From Rhizobium oryziradicis (GTDB taxonomy: Bacteria; Pseudomonadota; Alphaproteobacteria; Rhizobiales; Rhizobiaceae), in the NCBI RefSeq assembly GCF_001939045.1, contig NZ_MKIM01000032.1, positions 362-64,361 on the forward strand: 64,000 nt of DNA, read 5' to 3'. Made by a program: the position numbers and the translations under genes. Positions within the stretch are counted from its first letter, which is position 1. Every line of letters starts with the position of its first letter. Positions 1 to 7,669 of the stretch are shown here, piece by piece. The notes beneath the pieces were generated by a model. The model was not told the DNA's origin. It worked only from the letters and a program-made list of their open reading frames with translations, and did not search any database.

Positions 1-417
1 TCTCATATATAATTGTCAAATAACTGACGGTATCAACCGTCAAAAAACCACCCCAACCAAACCCGAAAGCTCGGTCATTCAAACTATAAAAGCTATCTAG
101 ATGATCTCTAAGAGCGAAACCAACACTTCCAAAGAAGCGCCGCCTCGTTCGGTGAGGCGGTTTCTAGGCCCACAGCCCAAATATGTCAAACGGATTTTTA
201 GCGAAAATCCCACTTTTCTGCCAATGGTTTGATCGTACACGATATTTGTTGTTTTCATTGCGTGAATTGGAAATGCAAGCTCGCAAATGCCTCTGACAAT
301 TTTTTACGCTCTGCACATAGCGCACTCATATCATTCTAAAATGGATGCGCTTGACGCGATATCCGCACGTCTTGGAGGGCGGAAAGGAAACCAGTTTTGC
401 TTTTTAAGTCCAGTTAA
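1..417. other. Intergenic region upstream of the sulfate operon
   Basis: No convincing gene is seen here. The left part is AT-rich. A GC-rich hairpin followed by a short T-run lies at 140-165 and probably ends an upstream gene outside the window. The right end leads into the cysP promoter at 418-445. Nothing else is recognised. Confidence 0.6.
140..165 (+). terminator. Rho-independent terminator of an upstream gene
   Basis: CCGCCTC (140-146) pairs with GAGGCGG (154-160) across a 7-nt loop and is followed by TTTCT. The gene it would serve lies left of the window. Confidence 0.5.
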
Positions 418-445
418 TTGACATGGTCTATTAATTTTATAGACT
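418..445 (+). promoter_or_regulatory. cysP promoter with overlapping dyad operator
   Basis: TTGACA (418-423) and TAGACT (440-445) are spaced 16 bp. A dyad GTCTAT-N7-ATAGAC (426-444) lies between and over the -10 element, where a bound protein would block RNA polymerase. The same layout is found on the minus strand at 6490-6517 upstream of the Rrf2 regulator gene, so the Rrf2 protein is the likely ligand (inference). The start codon lies about 28 bp downstream of the -10 element. Confidence 0.6.
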
Positions 446-472
446 GATAGTAGTTAACCACGGGAGCCATTT

Positions 473-1492
473 ATGAGACGCAGAAGCATTACACTTGGAC
501 TGCTCGGAATTTCTCTCGCGACGGCTATCTTGCCGACAGCACCTGCTTTCGCTGGCCAGGAGCTTCTCAACGTCTCCTATGATCCGACGCGCGAACTCTA
601 CAAGCAATATGATGTCGTGTTTGAAAAATACTGGAAGGGCAAGACCGGGGAAGATGTCACCATCAACCAATCCCATGGTGGCTCCGGCAAACAAGCGCGC
701 GCAGTCATTGACGGATTGGAAGCAGATGTTGTGACTTTGGCACTTGAGGCCGATATTGACGTGATTGCCGAAAAGACCGGGAAAATCCCTGCCAATTGGA
801 AGAGCCTGCTGCCCAATAACAGCGCTCCTTATACATCCACCATCGTGTTTCTGGTGCGAAAGGGCAATCCCAAGGGCATCAAGGATTGGGGCGATCTGAT
901 CAAGGACGATATTCAGGTGATCACGCCGAACCCCAAGACCTCGGGCGGAGCGCGCTGGAATTTCCTCGCCGCTTGGGCATGGGCGAAAAAGGCCTATGGT
1001 GGCGATGATGCGAAGATCCGCGACTATATCACCAAGCTCTTCCAGCATGTCCCCGTTCTTGATACCGGCGCGCGTGGTGCGACACAGACTTTTGCAGAGC
1101 GCGGTATCGGCGACGTTCTGATCGCATGGGAAAATGAGGCCTACCTGTCGTTGGACGAACTTGGCCCGGATAAGTTCGACATCATAGCACCCTCCATCTC
1201 CATCAAAGCCGAGCCACCGGTGGCATTGGTCAAGGGCAATGCCGACGCCCACGGCACCACCAAGGTTGCGACAGCCTATCTCGAATATCTCTATTCGCCA
1301 GAAGGCCAGCAATTGGCGGCCAAGAATTATTATCGCCCGTCCGATCCGTCAAAAGTGAATCCCGAGGACTTGAAGCGGTTTTCCAAGCTGGATCTGGTAA
1401 CAATTGAGGATTTCGGCGGATGGAAGAAAGCTCAGCCTGAATTTTTCAGCGACGGCGGTATTTTTGATACGATTTACAAGCCAGCGCGGTAA
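473..1492 (+). CDS. cysP: Sulfate ABC transporter periplasmic binding protein
   Basis: Periplasmic receptor that captures sulfate (and often thiosulfate) and hands it to the CysT-CysW permease. A Sec signal peptide is visible (Arg-rich start, hydrophobic core, AFA at residues 25-27 as cleavage site). The sulfate-binding family signature SYDPTRELY follows soon after, and the second conserved block NPKTSGGARW is present. The 339-aa length is normal for the family. A GGGAG ribosome site precedes the ATG. It is the first gene of the cysPTWA operon, and cysT starts 6 bp after its stop. Whether it should be named cysP or sbp cannot be settled from sequence alone. Confidence 0.95.
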   Translation: MRRRSITLGLLGISLATAILPTAPAFAGQELLNVSYDPTRELYKQYDVVFEKYWKGKTGEDVTINQSHGGSGKQARAVIDGLEADVVTLALEADIDVIAEKTGKIPANWKSLLPNNSAPYTSTIVFLVRKGNPKGIKDWGDLIKDDIQVITPNPKTSGGARWNFLAAWAWAKKAYGGDDAKIRDYITKLFQHVPVLDTGARGATQTFAERGIGDVLIAWENEAYLSLDELGPDKFDIIAPSISIKAEPPVALVKGNADAHGTTKVATAYLEYLYSPEGQQLAAKNYYRPSDPSKVNPEDLKRFSKLDLVTIEDFGGWKKAQPEFFSDGGIFDTIYKPAR

Positions 1493-1498
1493 CAGATC

Positions 1499-2356
1499 AT
1501 GACCACCCTTTCCCTCTTCAAGGGTTGGCATTGGAAACATCCGAGCGTCATTCCCGGTTTCGGGATGACGCTCGGACTGTCTCTGTCGATGCTGACACTC
1601 ATTGTTCTCATCCCGCTCGCAGCACTGGTGCTAAGGGCGGGTTCGCTTGGACCAACAGGAATTCTGGCGATTGCCTCCGATCCTCGTATTCTGTCGGCAT
1701 TAAAGGTAAGCTTTGTCACAGCGATGATCGCCGCCACGGCGAATGCAGTGTTTGGTACGCTCACGGCCTGGGTTCTGGTGCGTTATCAGTTCCCCGGCAG
1801 ACGGCTGCTGGACGCGCTGATTGATCTGCCGTTCGCCCTGCCGACAGCGGTTGCGGGCATCGCGCTCACAACAATTTACGCACCCAACGGGCTGATTGGC
1901 CAATGGCTGGCCCCACTTGGCATCAAGGTGGCCTATACGCCTCTTGGCATTGTTGTTGCGTTGATCGCGGTTGGCTTTCCCTTTGTGGTGCGCACGGTTC
2001 AGCCCGTGATGGAGGAAATTGCGCGCGAAACGGAAGAAGCCGCAGCGACGTTGGGGGCCAGACGGTTCCAGACATTGTTTTATGTTGTTCTTCCGCCTCT
2101 CGTTCCCGCCATTCTCACCGGATTTGCGCTGGCACTGGCGCGCGGCGTTGGTGAATACGGCTCGGTGATCTTCATTGCGGGCAATTTGCCATTCAAATCA
2201 GAAATCGCGCCGCTTCTGATCGTGATCAAGCTGGAAGAGTTCAATTATACGGCTGCCACCGTGATTGCCGCGATCATGCTCACCATCTCTTTTGTGATGC
2301 TGTTCATTATCAATGGCATTCAAAACTGGAGCCAGAAGAGGTTTGGCAATGGCTGA
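1499..2356 (+). CDS. cysT: Sulfate ABC transporter permease CysT
   Basis: Inner-membrane permease of the sulfate importer (also called CysU), pairing with CysW. The 285-aa protein has about six hydrophobic segments. The conserved N-terminal PSVIPGFG block is present, and the cytoplasmic EAA-type loop that contacts the ATPase is seen as EEAAATLGARRFQTLF. The starting ATG is 6 bp after cysP, and the gene overlaps cysW by 8 bp, indicating translational coupling. A near-perfect hairpin at 1540-1576 lies in the first codons but falls on the conserved N-terminal motif. Confidence 0.95.
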   Translation: MTTLSLFKGWHWKHPSVIPGFGMTLGLSLSMLTLIVLIPLAALVLRAGSLGPTGILAIASDPRILSALKVSFVTAMIAATANAVFGTLTAWVLVRYQFPGRRLLDALIDLPFALPTAVAGIALTTIYAPNGLIGQWLAPLGIKVAYTPLGIVVALIAVGFPFVVRTVQPVMEEIARETEEAAATLGARRFQTLFYVVLPPLVPAILTGFALALARGVGEYGSVIFIAGNLPFKSEIAPLLIVIKLEEFNYTAATVIAAIMLTISFVMLFIINGIQNWSQKRFGNG

Positions 2357-3224
2357 TCAATCTCAACGTAATTTGGCCCAAAGCAATCTGGCACAACGTG
2401 ATCCGACAACCGAGCCCACTGCCATTCGCTGGCTGCTGATCAGCCTGGCATTTGTTTTTCTGGCACTTTTTCTGATCGTGCCGCTGGGTGCCGTGCTCAT
2501 TCGCGTTTTTCAGGCAGGCTGGAATTCTTTTGCCGCAACACTGACCGATCGAGATACGCTCTCAGCGATCAAGTTGACGCTTGCGGTGGCGGCTCTGGCT
2601 GTCCCCTTTAATCTGGTGTTTGGCATCGCCGCCGCTTGGGCGATTGCCAAATTTGATTTCAAGGGAAAAACCATTCTGATCACGCTGATCGATCTGCCGT
2701 TTTCCGTCTCGCCTGTGATTGCCGGTCTGGTCTATGTCTTGCTGTTCGGGGCCGATAGTTGGCTGGGGCCGCAGTTGAAAGCCATGGGCTTTCCTGTTGT
2801 GTTTGCCTTCCCCGGCATTTTCCTGGCCACGGTTTTCGTGACATTTCCGTTCATCGCGCGCGAGCTTATTCCTTTGATGGAAGCGCAAGGCACGGCAGAC
2901 GAGGAAGCCGCCATTACGCTGGGTGCCACAGGCTTGCAGACCTTCTTTCGCGTCACCTTGCCGAATATCAAATGGGCGCTGCTCTACGGCGTGCTTTTGT
3001 GTAACGCCCGAGCGATGGGCGAGTTTGGTGCCGTTTCCGTGGTGTCTGGCCATGTGCGCGGCAAGACCGACACGATGCCGCTGCACATTGAGGCGCTTTA
3101 TAATGACTATAACACGGGCGGAGCATTTGCCGTTGCCTCGCTGCTGGCAGCCCTTGCCCTCGTCACCCTTCTTCTCAGAACATTGCTGGAACTGCGTTTT
3201 GGCAATGGCGCTGCTCACAAATAA
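2349..3224 (+). CDS. cysW: Sulfate ABC transporter permease CysW
   Basis: Second inner-membrane permease of the sulfate importer. The ATG at 2349 (MADQSQRN) is chosen over an earlier in-frame ATG at 2313 because it gives the short overlap with cysT usual in this operon and a normal CysW N-terminus. The EAA loop EEAAITLGATGLQTFFRV and the conserved NARAMGEFGAVSVVSGHVRG block are present. About six membrane segments are visible in 291 residues. The N-terminal stretch carries a short NLAQ-type duplication (NLAQSNLAQ) not needed for function. It is followed by cysA after 21 bp. Confidence 0.95.
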   Translation: MADQSQRNLAQSNLAQRDPTTEPTAIRWLLISLAFVFLALFLIVPLGAVLIRVFQAGWNSFAATLTDRDTLSAIKLTLAVAALAVPFNLVFGIAAAWAIAKFDFKGKTILITLIDLPFSVSPVIAGLVYVLLFGADSWLGPQLKAMGFPVVFAFPGIFLATVFVTFPFIARELIPLMEAQGTADEEAAITLGATGLQTFFRVTLPNIKWALLYGVLLCNARAMGEFGAVSVVSGHVRGKTDTMPLHIEALYNDYNTGGAFAVASLLAALALVTLLLRTLLELRFGNGAAHK

Positions 3225-3245
3225 GCCGGAAAGGCAGGACTGTTC

Positions 3246-4274
3246 ATGGATATCCGCATAGACCACATCCGCAAGGAATTCGGCGATTTCCCAGCCCTTC
3301 ACGACGTGTCTCTCAACATCGGCTCCGGCGAGCTGATTGCGCTGCTCGGCCCTTCCGGCTCAGGCAAAACCACCCTGCTGCGTTTGGTGGCCGGGCTGGA
3401 GTTTCCCACCCAAGGGCGGATTCTGTTTGGTGATGAGGACGCGTCGTGGAAGAGCGTGGCTGAGCGCAATGTTGGTTTTGTTTTCCAGCACTATGCTTTG
3501 TTTCGCCATATGAGCGTGGCTGACAATATTGCCTTTGGCCTGAATGTGCGCCCTGCCAAAAACCGCCCGCCAAAAGCCGAAATTCGCCGCCGCGTTGAAG
3601 AACTGATCGAGATGGTGCAGCTGTCCGGCATGGAAGGGCGCTATCCGGCTCAATTGTCCGGCGGGCAGCGCCAGCGTGTGGCCTTGGCCCGTGCCATGGC
3701 CATTGAGCCGCGTGTTCTTTTGCTGGATGAGCCCTTTGGCGCGCTTGATGCCAAGGTGCGCAAGGAATTGCGCAAATGGCTGCGCGAGTTTCATGATCGG
3801 ACCGGCCACACCACGCTTTTTGTCACCCATGATCAGGAAGAAGCGCTGGAACTGGCCGATCGCGTCGTGGTGATGAGTCAGGGCAAGATTGAGCAAGTTG
3901 GCTCTGCAGATGATATCTATGACAACCCGCAATCGGCCTTTGTCTTTTCTTTTGTCGGTGACAATGCGTCGCTGCCTGTAAGCATTGATCAAGGCCAGGT
4001 GCTGTTTAACGGCAAACCTTTGGGAATCGAAACATCGATTGCCCGCAACAGCGCCCGCCTGTTCTTTCGTCCGCGCGATATTGCGCTGCGCAGCGAAGGA
4101 CCGGCGCTGGAGGGGCGGATTGTGTCCAGCCGACGGCTCGCCGGTGCACGCATTGCCGAGCTGGATATGGGATCAGGAACGGACGGGCGGATCGAAATTG
4201 AACTGCCGCTCACGGTTGCGTCCAATCAGGGCGACATTGTCCGCTTCCTGCCATCACGATGGTCAGTATTTTAA
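3246..4274 (+). CDS. cysA: Sulfate/thiosulfate import ATP-binding protein CysA
   Basis: ATPase that powers sulfate uptake through CysT-CysW. Walker A GPSGSGKTT sits at residues 35-43, the ABC signature LSGGQRQRVALARA near residue 138, Walker B LLLDEPFGALD after it, and the switch His in FVTHDQEEA. A C-terminal TOBE-like regulatory extension is present. The total of 342 residues is normal. It is the last gene of cysPTWA. A strong hairpin at 4291-4332 separates it from the convergent FAD-protein gene. Confidence 0.96.
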   Translation: MDIRIDHIRKEFGDFPALHDVSLNIGSGELIALLGPSGSGKTTLLRLVAGLEFPTQGRILFGDEDASWKSVAERNVGFVFQHYALFRHMSVADNIAFGLNVRPAKNRPPKAEIRRRVEELIEMVQLSGMEGRYPAQLSGGQRQRVALARAMAIEPRVLLLDEPFGALDAKVRKELRKWLREFHDRTGHTTLFVTHDQEEALELADRVVVMSQGKIEQVGSADDIYDNPQSAFVFSFVGDNASLPVSIDQGQVLFNGKPLGIETSIARNSARLFFRPRDIALRSEGPALEGRIVSSRRLAGARIAELDMGSGTDGRIEIELPLTVASNQGDIVRFLPSRWSVF

Positions 4275-4290
4275 GGCAACGGTTTTTGCT

Positions 4291-4332
4291 CCTACAGCGC
4301 CATGCTCCCTTTTTGGCTGATGGCGCTGTAGG
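4291..4332. terminator. Hairpin between convergent operons
   Basis: CCTACAGCGCCAT (4291-4303) pairs perfectly with ATGGCGCTGTAGG (4320-4332), followed by GAAAAT. It sits between the convergent ends of cysA and the FAD/NAD(P) gene and may stop transcription from both sides, although the T-run on the plus strand is weak. Confidence 0.6.
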
Positions 4333-4362
4333 GAAAATCGACATTCATTCATTTAACCGTTC

Positions 4363-5715
4363 CTAAGCCTCACGCGCCTCAATCCGCTGCGCCTGGAGTT
4401 GTCGGGCGATGTGTTGCGCTTGCAGGCGAATATCCGGAATTGCGATTGTCTCCCAAAACGTGCCCAGTGTGACCGGCCCCATGCCGAAAATCCGGTTTGA
4501 GCTTTTGCCATGGGCATCGATGAGGCTGAAATTTCCGTCAAACTCCAAGCCTAAACCCAAACAATCCTGCCGCGCTTGCCCTTGTTTGAGCAATGAGCCG
4601 AGCAAGGGGGGCAAGCCATGCACCGCTCTTCTGCGGATGCCCCGACAATCATAGACCGCATCGGCTTCCAATTCGCAGCAGCTATTGGACGCGATGTTGT
4701 AAAAGGTCAGGATTGTTCTGTCATTATAGGCCAGCGCATCCACAAACCGTCCCTTCTTGATCTCTAACTTTTTCTCGTGCAGGGCGGCTTGCAATCGTGC
4801 CGCCTGCGTCTGGGGCATGCGGTGACGATGAATATCCCACAATGATGCGGCATGCCGGAGAAACCGGGCGCGTGAATCCTTGGGCAGATGTTTCCACACG
4901 GTCTGAATATGGGGCCGCAGACCATCCATCACATCGCGCCAATTGCCCCCCACCGCTTGATGGGCCGCAACAAGCTGTGTAAGCCAGCGCATAAGATAAT
5001 GAATGCTTGCGCCCAGCGGAATATCGGCTGTGGACAGCGAAAGCGGATGGTGCGGCCCATGCGGTCTTGGCAGCAGTCCTTTGCGCGAGATGGCAAGGAT
5101 TGGCCCTTGATGGCCAGCATCGAGCAAAGACAGCACTTTATCGACCATGGTCAACCCCGTGCCGAGAATGACCACCCGCGCTTCGCGATCATCTGGCACC
5201 TCCTGCGCCCAAGGGTCGAGCAGCGGTCCATCCGAAGCCTGCCGCGTGCCGAAACCCGCGGCAATCACCACGAAATGCGCGGGCAAAACGGAGCCATCGG
5301 CCAACAGCACCTCAGCACCGGCTTCAAGTGGGCGCAGGCCACAACATTCCTGCGCGATAATCTGCACCGGTGCGGCTTGCGCCGATGTGGTCAGGGTGTG
5401 CAGCAGTTTTTCGAGATAGTCCCCATACAACATGCGAGGGACAAATCCGTCACCCGCTGTGGCTCCCGGATGATGGATGTCCAGCCAGCGCACAAAATCA
5501 TCTGGCACATCGGCGAAAGCGCTGATCTGCGCTGCACGCACGTTCAGCAGGTGAGAGGGGTTCGATGTTGAATAGGCGAGCCCACGCGCCAGATGGGGTC
5601 CGGCCTCAACAATCGTGATCCGGAATTTGTCTACTTCATTGCGATTTTGAAAGAGATGGGCGGCCATCACAATGCCACTGGCACCACCGCCGATGATAAC
5701 GATATGCTTTGTCAT
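4363..5715 (-). CDS. FAD/NAD(P)-binding protein (HypI/YdhS-like)
   Basis: Flavoprotein of the uncharacterised FAD-NAD(P)-binding family (PF13454 type). The N-terminus HIVIIGGGASGIVMAAHL is a Rossmann GXGXXG dinucleotide motif, and a second region VVILGTGLTMVDKVLSLL looks like the second nucleotide-binding fold. The ATG at 5715 (MTKHIV) is chosen because a GGAGG site precedes it; an upstream in-frame ATG lacks one. The gene follows the Rrf2 gene after a 40-bp gap on the same strand, so the two form an operon. Sharing a promoter motif with the sulfate operon suggests a sulfur-related redox role, but the substrate is unknown. Confidence 0.8.
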   Translation of the reverse strand: MTKHIVIIGGGASGIVMAAHLFQNRNEVDKFRITIVEAGPHLARGLAYSTSNPSHLLNVRAAQISAFADVPDDFVRWLDIHHPGATAGDGFVPRMLYGDYLEKLLHTLTTSAQAAPVQIIAQECCGLRPLEAGAEVLLADGSVLPAHFVVIAAGFGTRQASDGPLLDPWAQEVPDDREARVVILGTGLTMVDKVLSLLDAGHQGPILAISRKGLLPRPHGPHHPLSLSTADIPLGASIHYLMRWLTQLVAAHQAVGGNWRDVMDGLRPHIQTVWKHLPKDSRARFLRHAASLWDIHRHRMPQTQAARLQAALHEKKLEIKKGRFVDALAYNDRTILTFYNIASNSCCELEADAVYDCRGIRRRAVHGLPPLLGSLLKQGQARQDCLGLGLEFDGNFSLIDAHGKSSNRIFGMGPVTLGTFWETIAIPDIRLQAQHIARQLQAQRIEAREA

Positions 5716-5755
5716 GACGGCCTCCGGCAACACATCGAAAGGCGTTCAAGAGAGT

Positions 5756-6214
5756 TTAAGAAACCCCCAGCATACGCCCCAATCCATCGGCTTCGTTGTC
5801 CACCATATGTCTCAGGTCGGAGAGGGATTTGTTGTCGAGCACCGCCGCAATGGCCTCGCGCACTTCCAGCATTGTCAATCGGACCGGGCAGGTTGCTTCG
5901 TCGGCACAATCCTTGCAGCGGTGATAGGCGGTGCGGCTCGCGCAGCCTATGGGTGCCAAAGGCCCGTCGAGAACGCGCAACGCGTGGCCCACCATGATCT
6001 CTTCCGGCTTGCGGGTCAGGCAATAGCCGCCGCCCCGCCCCTTTCGGGCAAAGACAAACCCGCTGTTGCGCAGATCTGCAAGAATGGCATCGAGAAATTT
6101 TTTCGACATTCCCTGCGCTTCGGCAATTTCCATCGATTGAACCACGACACCTTCGGGCAGGCCTGCAAGATGATAAAGCGCTTTCAACCCATATTTGCCT
6201 TTCATGGACAACAT
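5756..6214 (-). CDS. Rrf2-family transcriptional regulator (probable sulfur regulator)
   Basis: A 152-aa Rrf2-type repressor. The N-terminal winged helix (MKGKYGLKAL ... MSKKFLDAILADLRNSGFVFARKGRGGGY) is typical. Cysteines at 91, 100, 103 and 109 could bind an Fe-S cluster; C103-X5-C109 matches half of the IscR spacing, but the full C-X5-C-X5-C pattern is not there. The ATG at 6214 (MLSMKGKYG) is chosen for the family N-terminus and the upstream AGGAAAGAG site. The promoter at 6490-6517 shares its dyad with cysP, which supports autoregulation and control of sulfate uptake. The 5' leader would be about 270 nt and contains a repeat element. It is not RirA by sequence. Confidence 0.85.
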   Translation of the reverse strand: MLSMKGKYGLKALYHLAGLPEGVVVQSMEIAEAQGMSKKFLDAILADLRNSGFVFARKGRGGGYCLTRKPEEIMVGHALRVLDGPLAPIGCASRTAYHRCKDCADEATCPVRLTMLEVREAIAAVLDNKSLSDLRHMVDNEADGLGRMLGVS

Positions 6215-6489
6215 CGGGCACTCTTTCCTTCTGGCAATTGATATTGAATATGGATTCGGTCCACAGACCATAAAGACATTCGCGTCCTTCTTCACTCTCG
6301 AACTCGTCCATTATTCCCTCCATCTGAAGCATTTCAGATCATGAGAGCCTGTCTGGGAAAAGCGATGAGTGGTTTTTCCGAAATGACAAGCTCGAACAAA
6401 GGAAACGAGAGCCCGCACGTTCAATCTGAACCTGACCGACCCTAATGCATAATCCTCTAGATGCCTTCCGATTTAGAGGATTGCCCATT
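6215..6489. other. Leader of the Rrf2 operon, filled with repeats
   Basis: No gene is seen. The segment holds a RIME-like repeat followed by a short hairpin repeat (6341-6482). The dyad promoter of the Rrf2 operon lies at its right end. The repeat thus appears to lie between promoter and gene. Confidence 0.6.
6341..6482. repeat. RIME-like intergenic repeat plus hairpin repeat
   Basis: The segment from about 6341 to 6446 shares blocks with copies at 36404-36510 and 43363-43450: GGGAAAAG, a GGTTTTTCCGA-like block and TTCAATCTGAACCTGAC. It is followed by a hairpin, AATCCTCTA (6451-6459) with TAGAGGATT (6474-6482), of the second small repeat family seen in this window. Confidence 0.6.
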
Positions 6490-6517
6490 AGTCTATCAGT
6501 TTTATGGACTATGTAAA
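6490..6517 (-). promoter_or_regulatory. Promoter and dyad of the Rrf2 operon
   Basis: Read on the minus strand, TTTACA and TAGACT are spaced 16 bp, as in the cysP promoter at 418-445. Between them AGTCCAT and ATAGACT form an imperfect dyad that aligns base by base with the cysP one. This supports one regulator acting at both promoters; the Rrf2 protein encoded downstream is the obvious candidate. Confidence 0.55.
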
Positions 6518-6570
6518 CTAAAATTCTATTCTGAATGACGCAAAGCTGCCATCGGCGTTTTTGCCGTGCC

Positions 6571-7476
6571 TCAGCAAATCATATCGCGGGTGTTGTATTG
6601 CTTGTTCAAGCCCACTTCGCGCACGATATCGGCAATTTGCGCAAACTGCGCTGCCAGTGGGTTTGTTTTGCGCCAGACCATGCCGATGGTACGAAACGGG
6701 CGAGGCTGCGCCAGCCGCGACATCGACACATCAGACGAGCGGGTTTCAATCGAAACCGCCATATCCGGAATGAGGGTGACGCCAATACCGGCACCGACCA
6801 TTTGCACGAGGGTGGAAAGCGAGCTGCCTTCCATCAAATCCCGTGGGGCGGATGCGGTTATGTCGCAAAAAGACAGGGCCTGCTCGCGAAAGCAATGGCC
6901 CTCTTCCAACAACAACAGCCGCATTTTTTTCAACATATCGGCAGACGGCACCGGCTTTTGCCGATCTTCCAACGGGCGTACCAGCACAAATTCTTCATCA
7001 AACAGCCCCACCTCTTCCAGCGATGGCTGCGAAACCGGCAAAGCCACAATGGCCACATCCAAGCGGGCTTGCATCAGGTCTTCAATCAATTTTTGCGTAA
7101 TCGCCTCTCGCGGCCTCGGCTCCAGTCCGGGATAGCGTTGCGCCAGCAGCTTGATAATATCGGGCAGCAAATACGGTGCCACGGTCGGAATAACACCGAT
7201 GCGCAAACGGCCAGCAAGAGGGCCTTGTTCGGATCGTCCGAGATCTTTCAGCTCATCAACGGAGCGCAAAATGGCCCCCACCCGCTCGGCAAATTCTTCG
7301 CCCAAGCTGGTGAGGCGGATTTGTCGCCCACCGCGCTCCACCAGAGATGCGCCGATCATTTCTTCCAGCTCTTTGATCTGCACAGACAATGCTGGCTGGG
7401 AAATGGCACAGTTTTCGGCCGCACGGCCAAAATGGCCATGGCGGGCAAGCGCATCAAAATAGCGCAGATGTTTCAT
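6571..7476 (-). CDS. oxyR: Hydrogen peroxide sensor OxyR (LysR family)
   Basis: LysR-type activator of peroxide defence, divergent from katG. The N-terminal helix-turn-helix (AAENCAISQPALSVQIKELEE) is intact. The peroxide-sensing cysteine pair is visible as C195 and C204 in GHCFREQALSFC, the same eight-residue spacing as C199/C208 of E. coli OxyR. The length of 301 residues is normal. The ATG at 7476 (MKHLRYFDAL) is preferred to 7491 because AGGA precedes it at a good distance. The 193-bp gap to katG should hold the OxyR binding sites, although no clean tetranucleotide array could be pointed out by eye. Confidence 0.93.
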   Translation of the reverse strand: MKHLRYFDALARHGHFGRAAENCAISQPALSVQIKELEEMIGASLVERGGRQIRLTSLGEEFAERVGAILRSVDELKDLGRSEQGPLAGRLRIGVIPTVAPYLLPDIIKLLAQRYPGLEPRPREAITQKLIEDLMQARLDVAIVALPVSQPSLEEVGLFDEEFVLVRPLEDRQKPVPSADMLKKMRLLLLEEGHCFREQALSFCDITASAPRDLMEGSSLSTLVQMVGAGIGVTLIPDMAVSIETRSSDVSMSRLAQPRPFRTIGMVWRKTNPLAAQFAQIADIVREVGLNKQYNTRDMIC

Positions 7477-7669
7477 AGACAGTCCTATCATAATCTCAGC
7501 TTATCGCAGTCTTCAGAATATACAATTGGAATTTATGGAATTGCCTTGTTAGCTATTGTTTGTCCGAAAGTTGGTTTCGACGGGCCTTTGGCGCGCGTTG
7601 TCGCGGCTGGCCGATGGAAGTCCCTTTCAGGGTCCGGATCATAAATGAACACGTCTATTGGAGACTAAA

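Noticed and set aside
1540..1576. Near-perfect 15-bp hairpin in the first codons of cysT, resembling a palindromic repeat
   Set aside because: It encodes the conserved PSVIPGFGMTLG block of CysT proteins, so the palindrome may come from the codons; no other copy was found in the window.
5756..6214. Rrf2 protein as the iron regulator RirA that would act on the IRO boxes
   Set aside because: Its cysteine spacing and sequence differ from RirA, and its promoter shares a motif with the sulfate operon, not with the iron genes.
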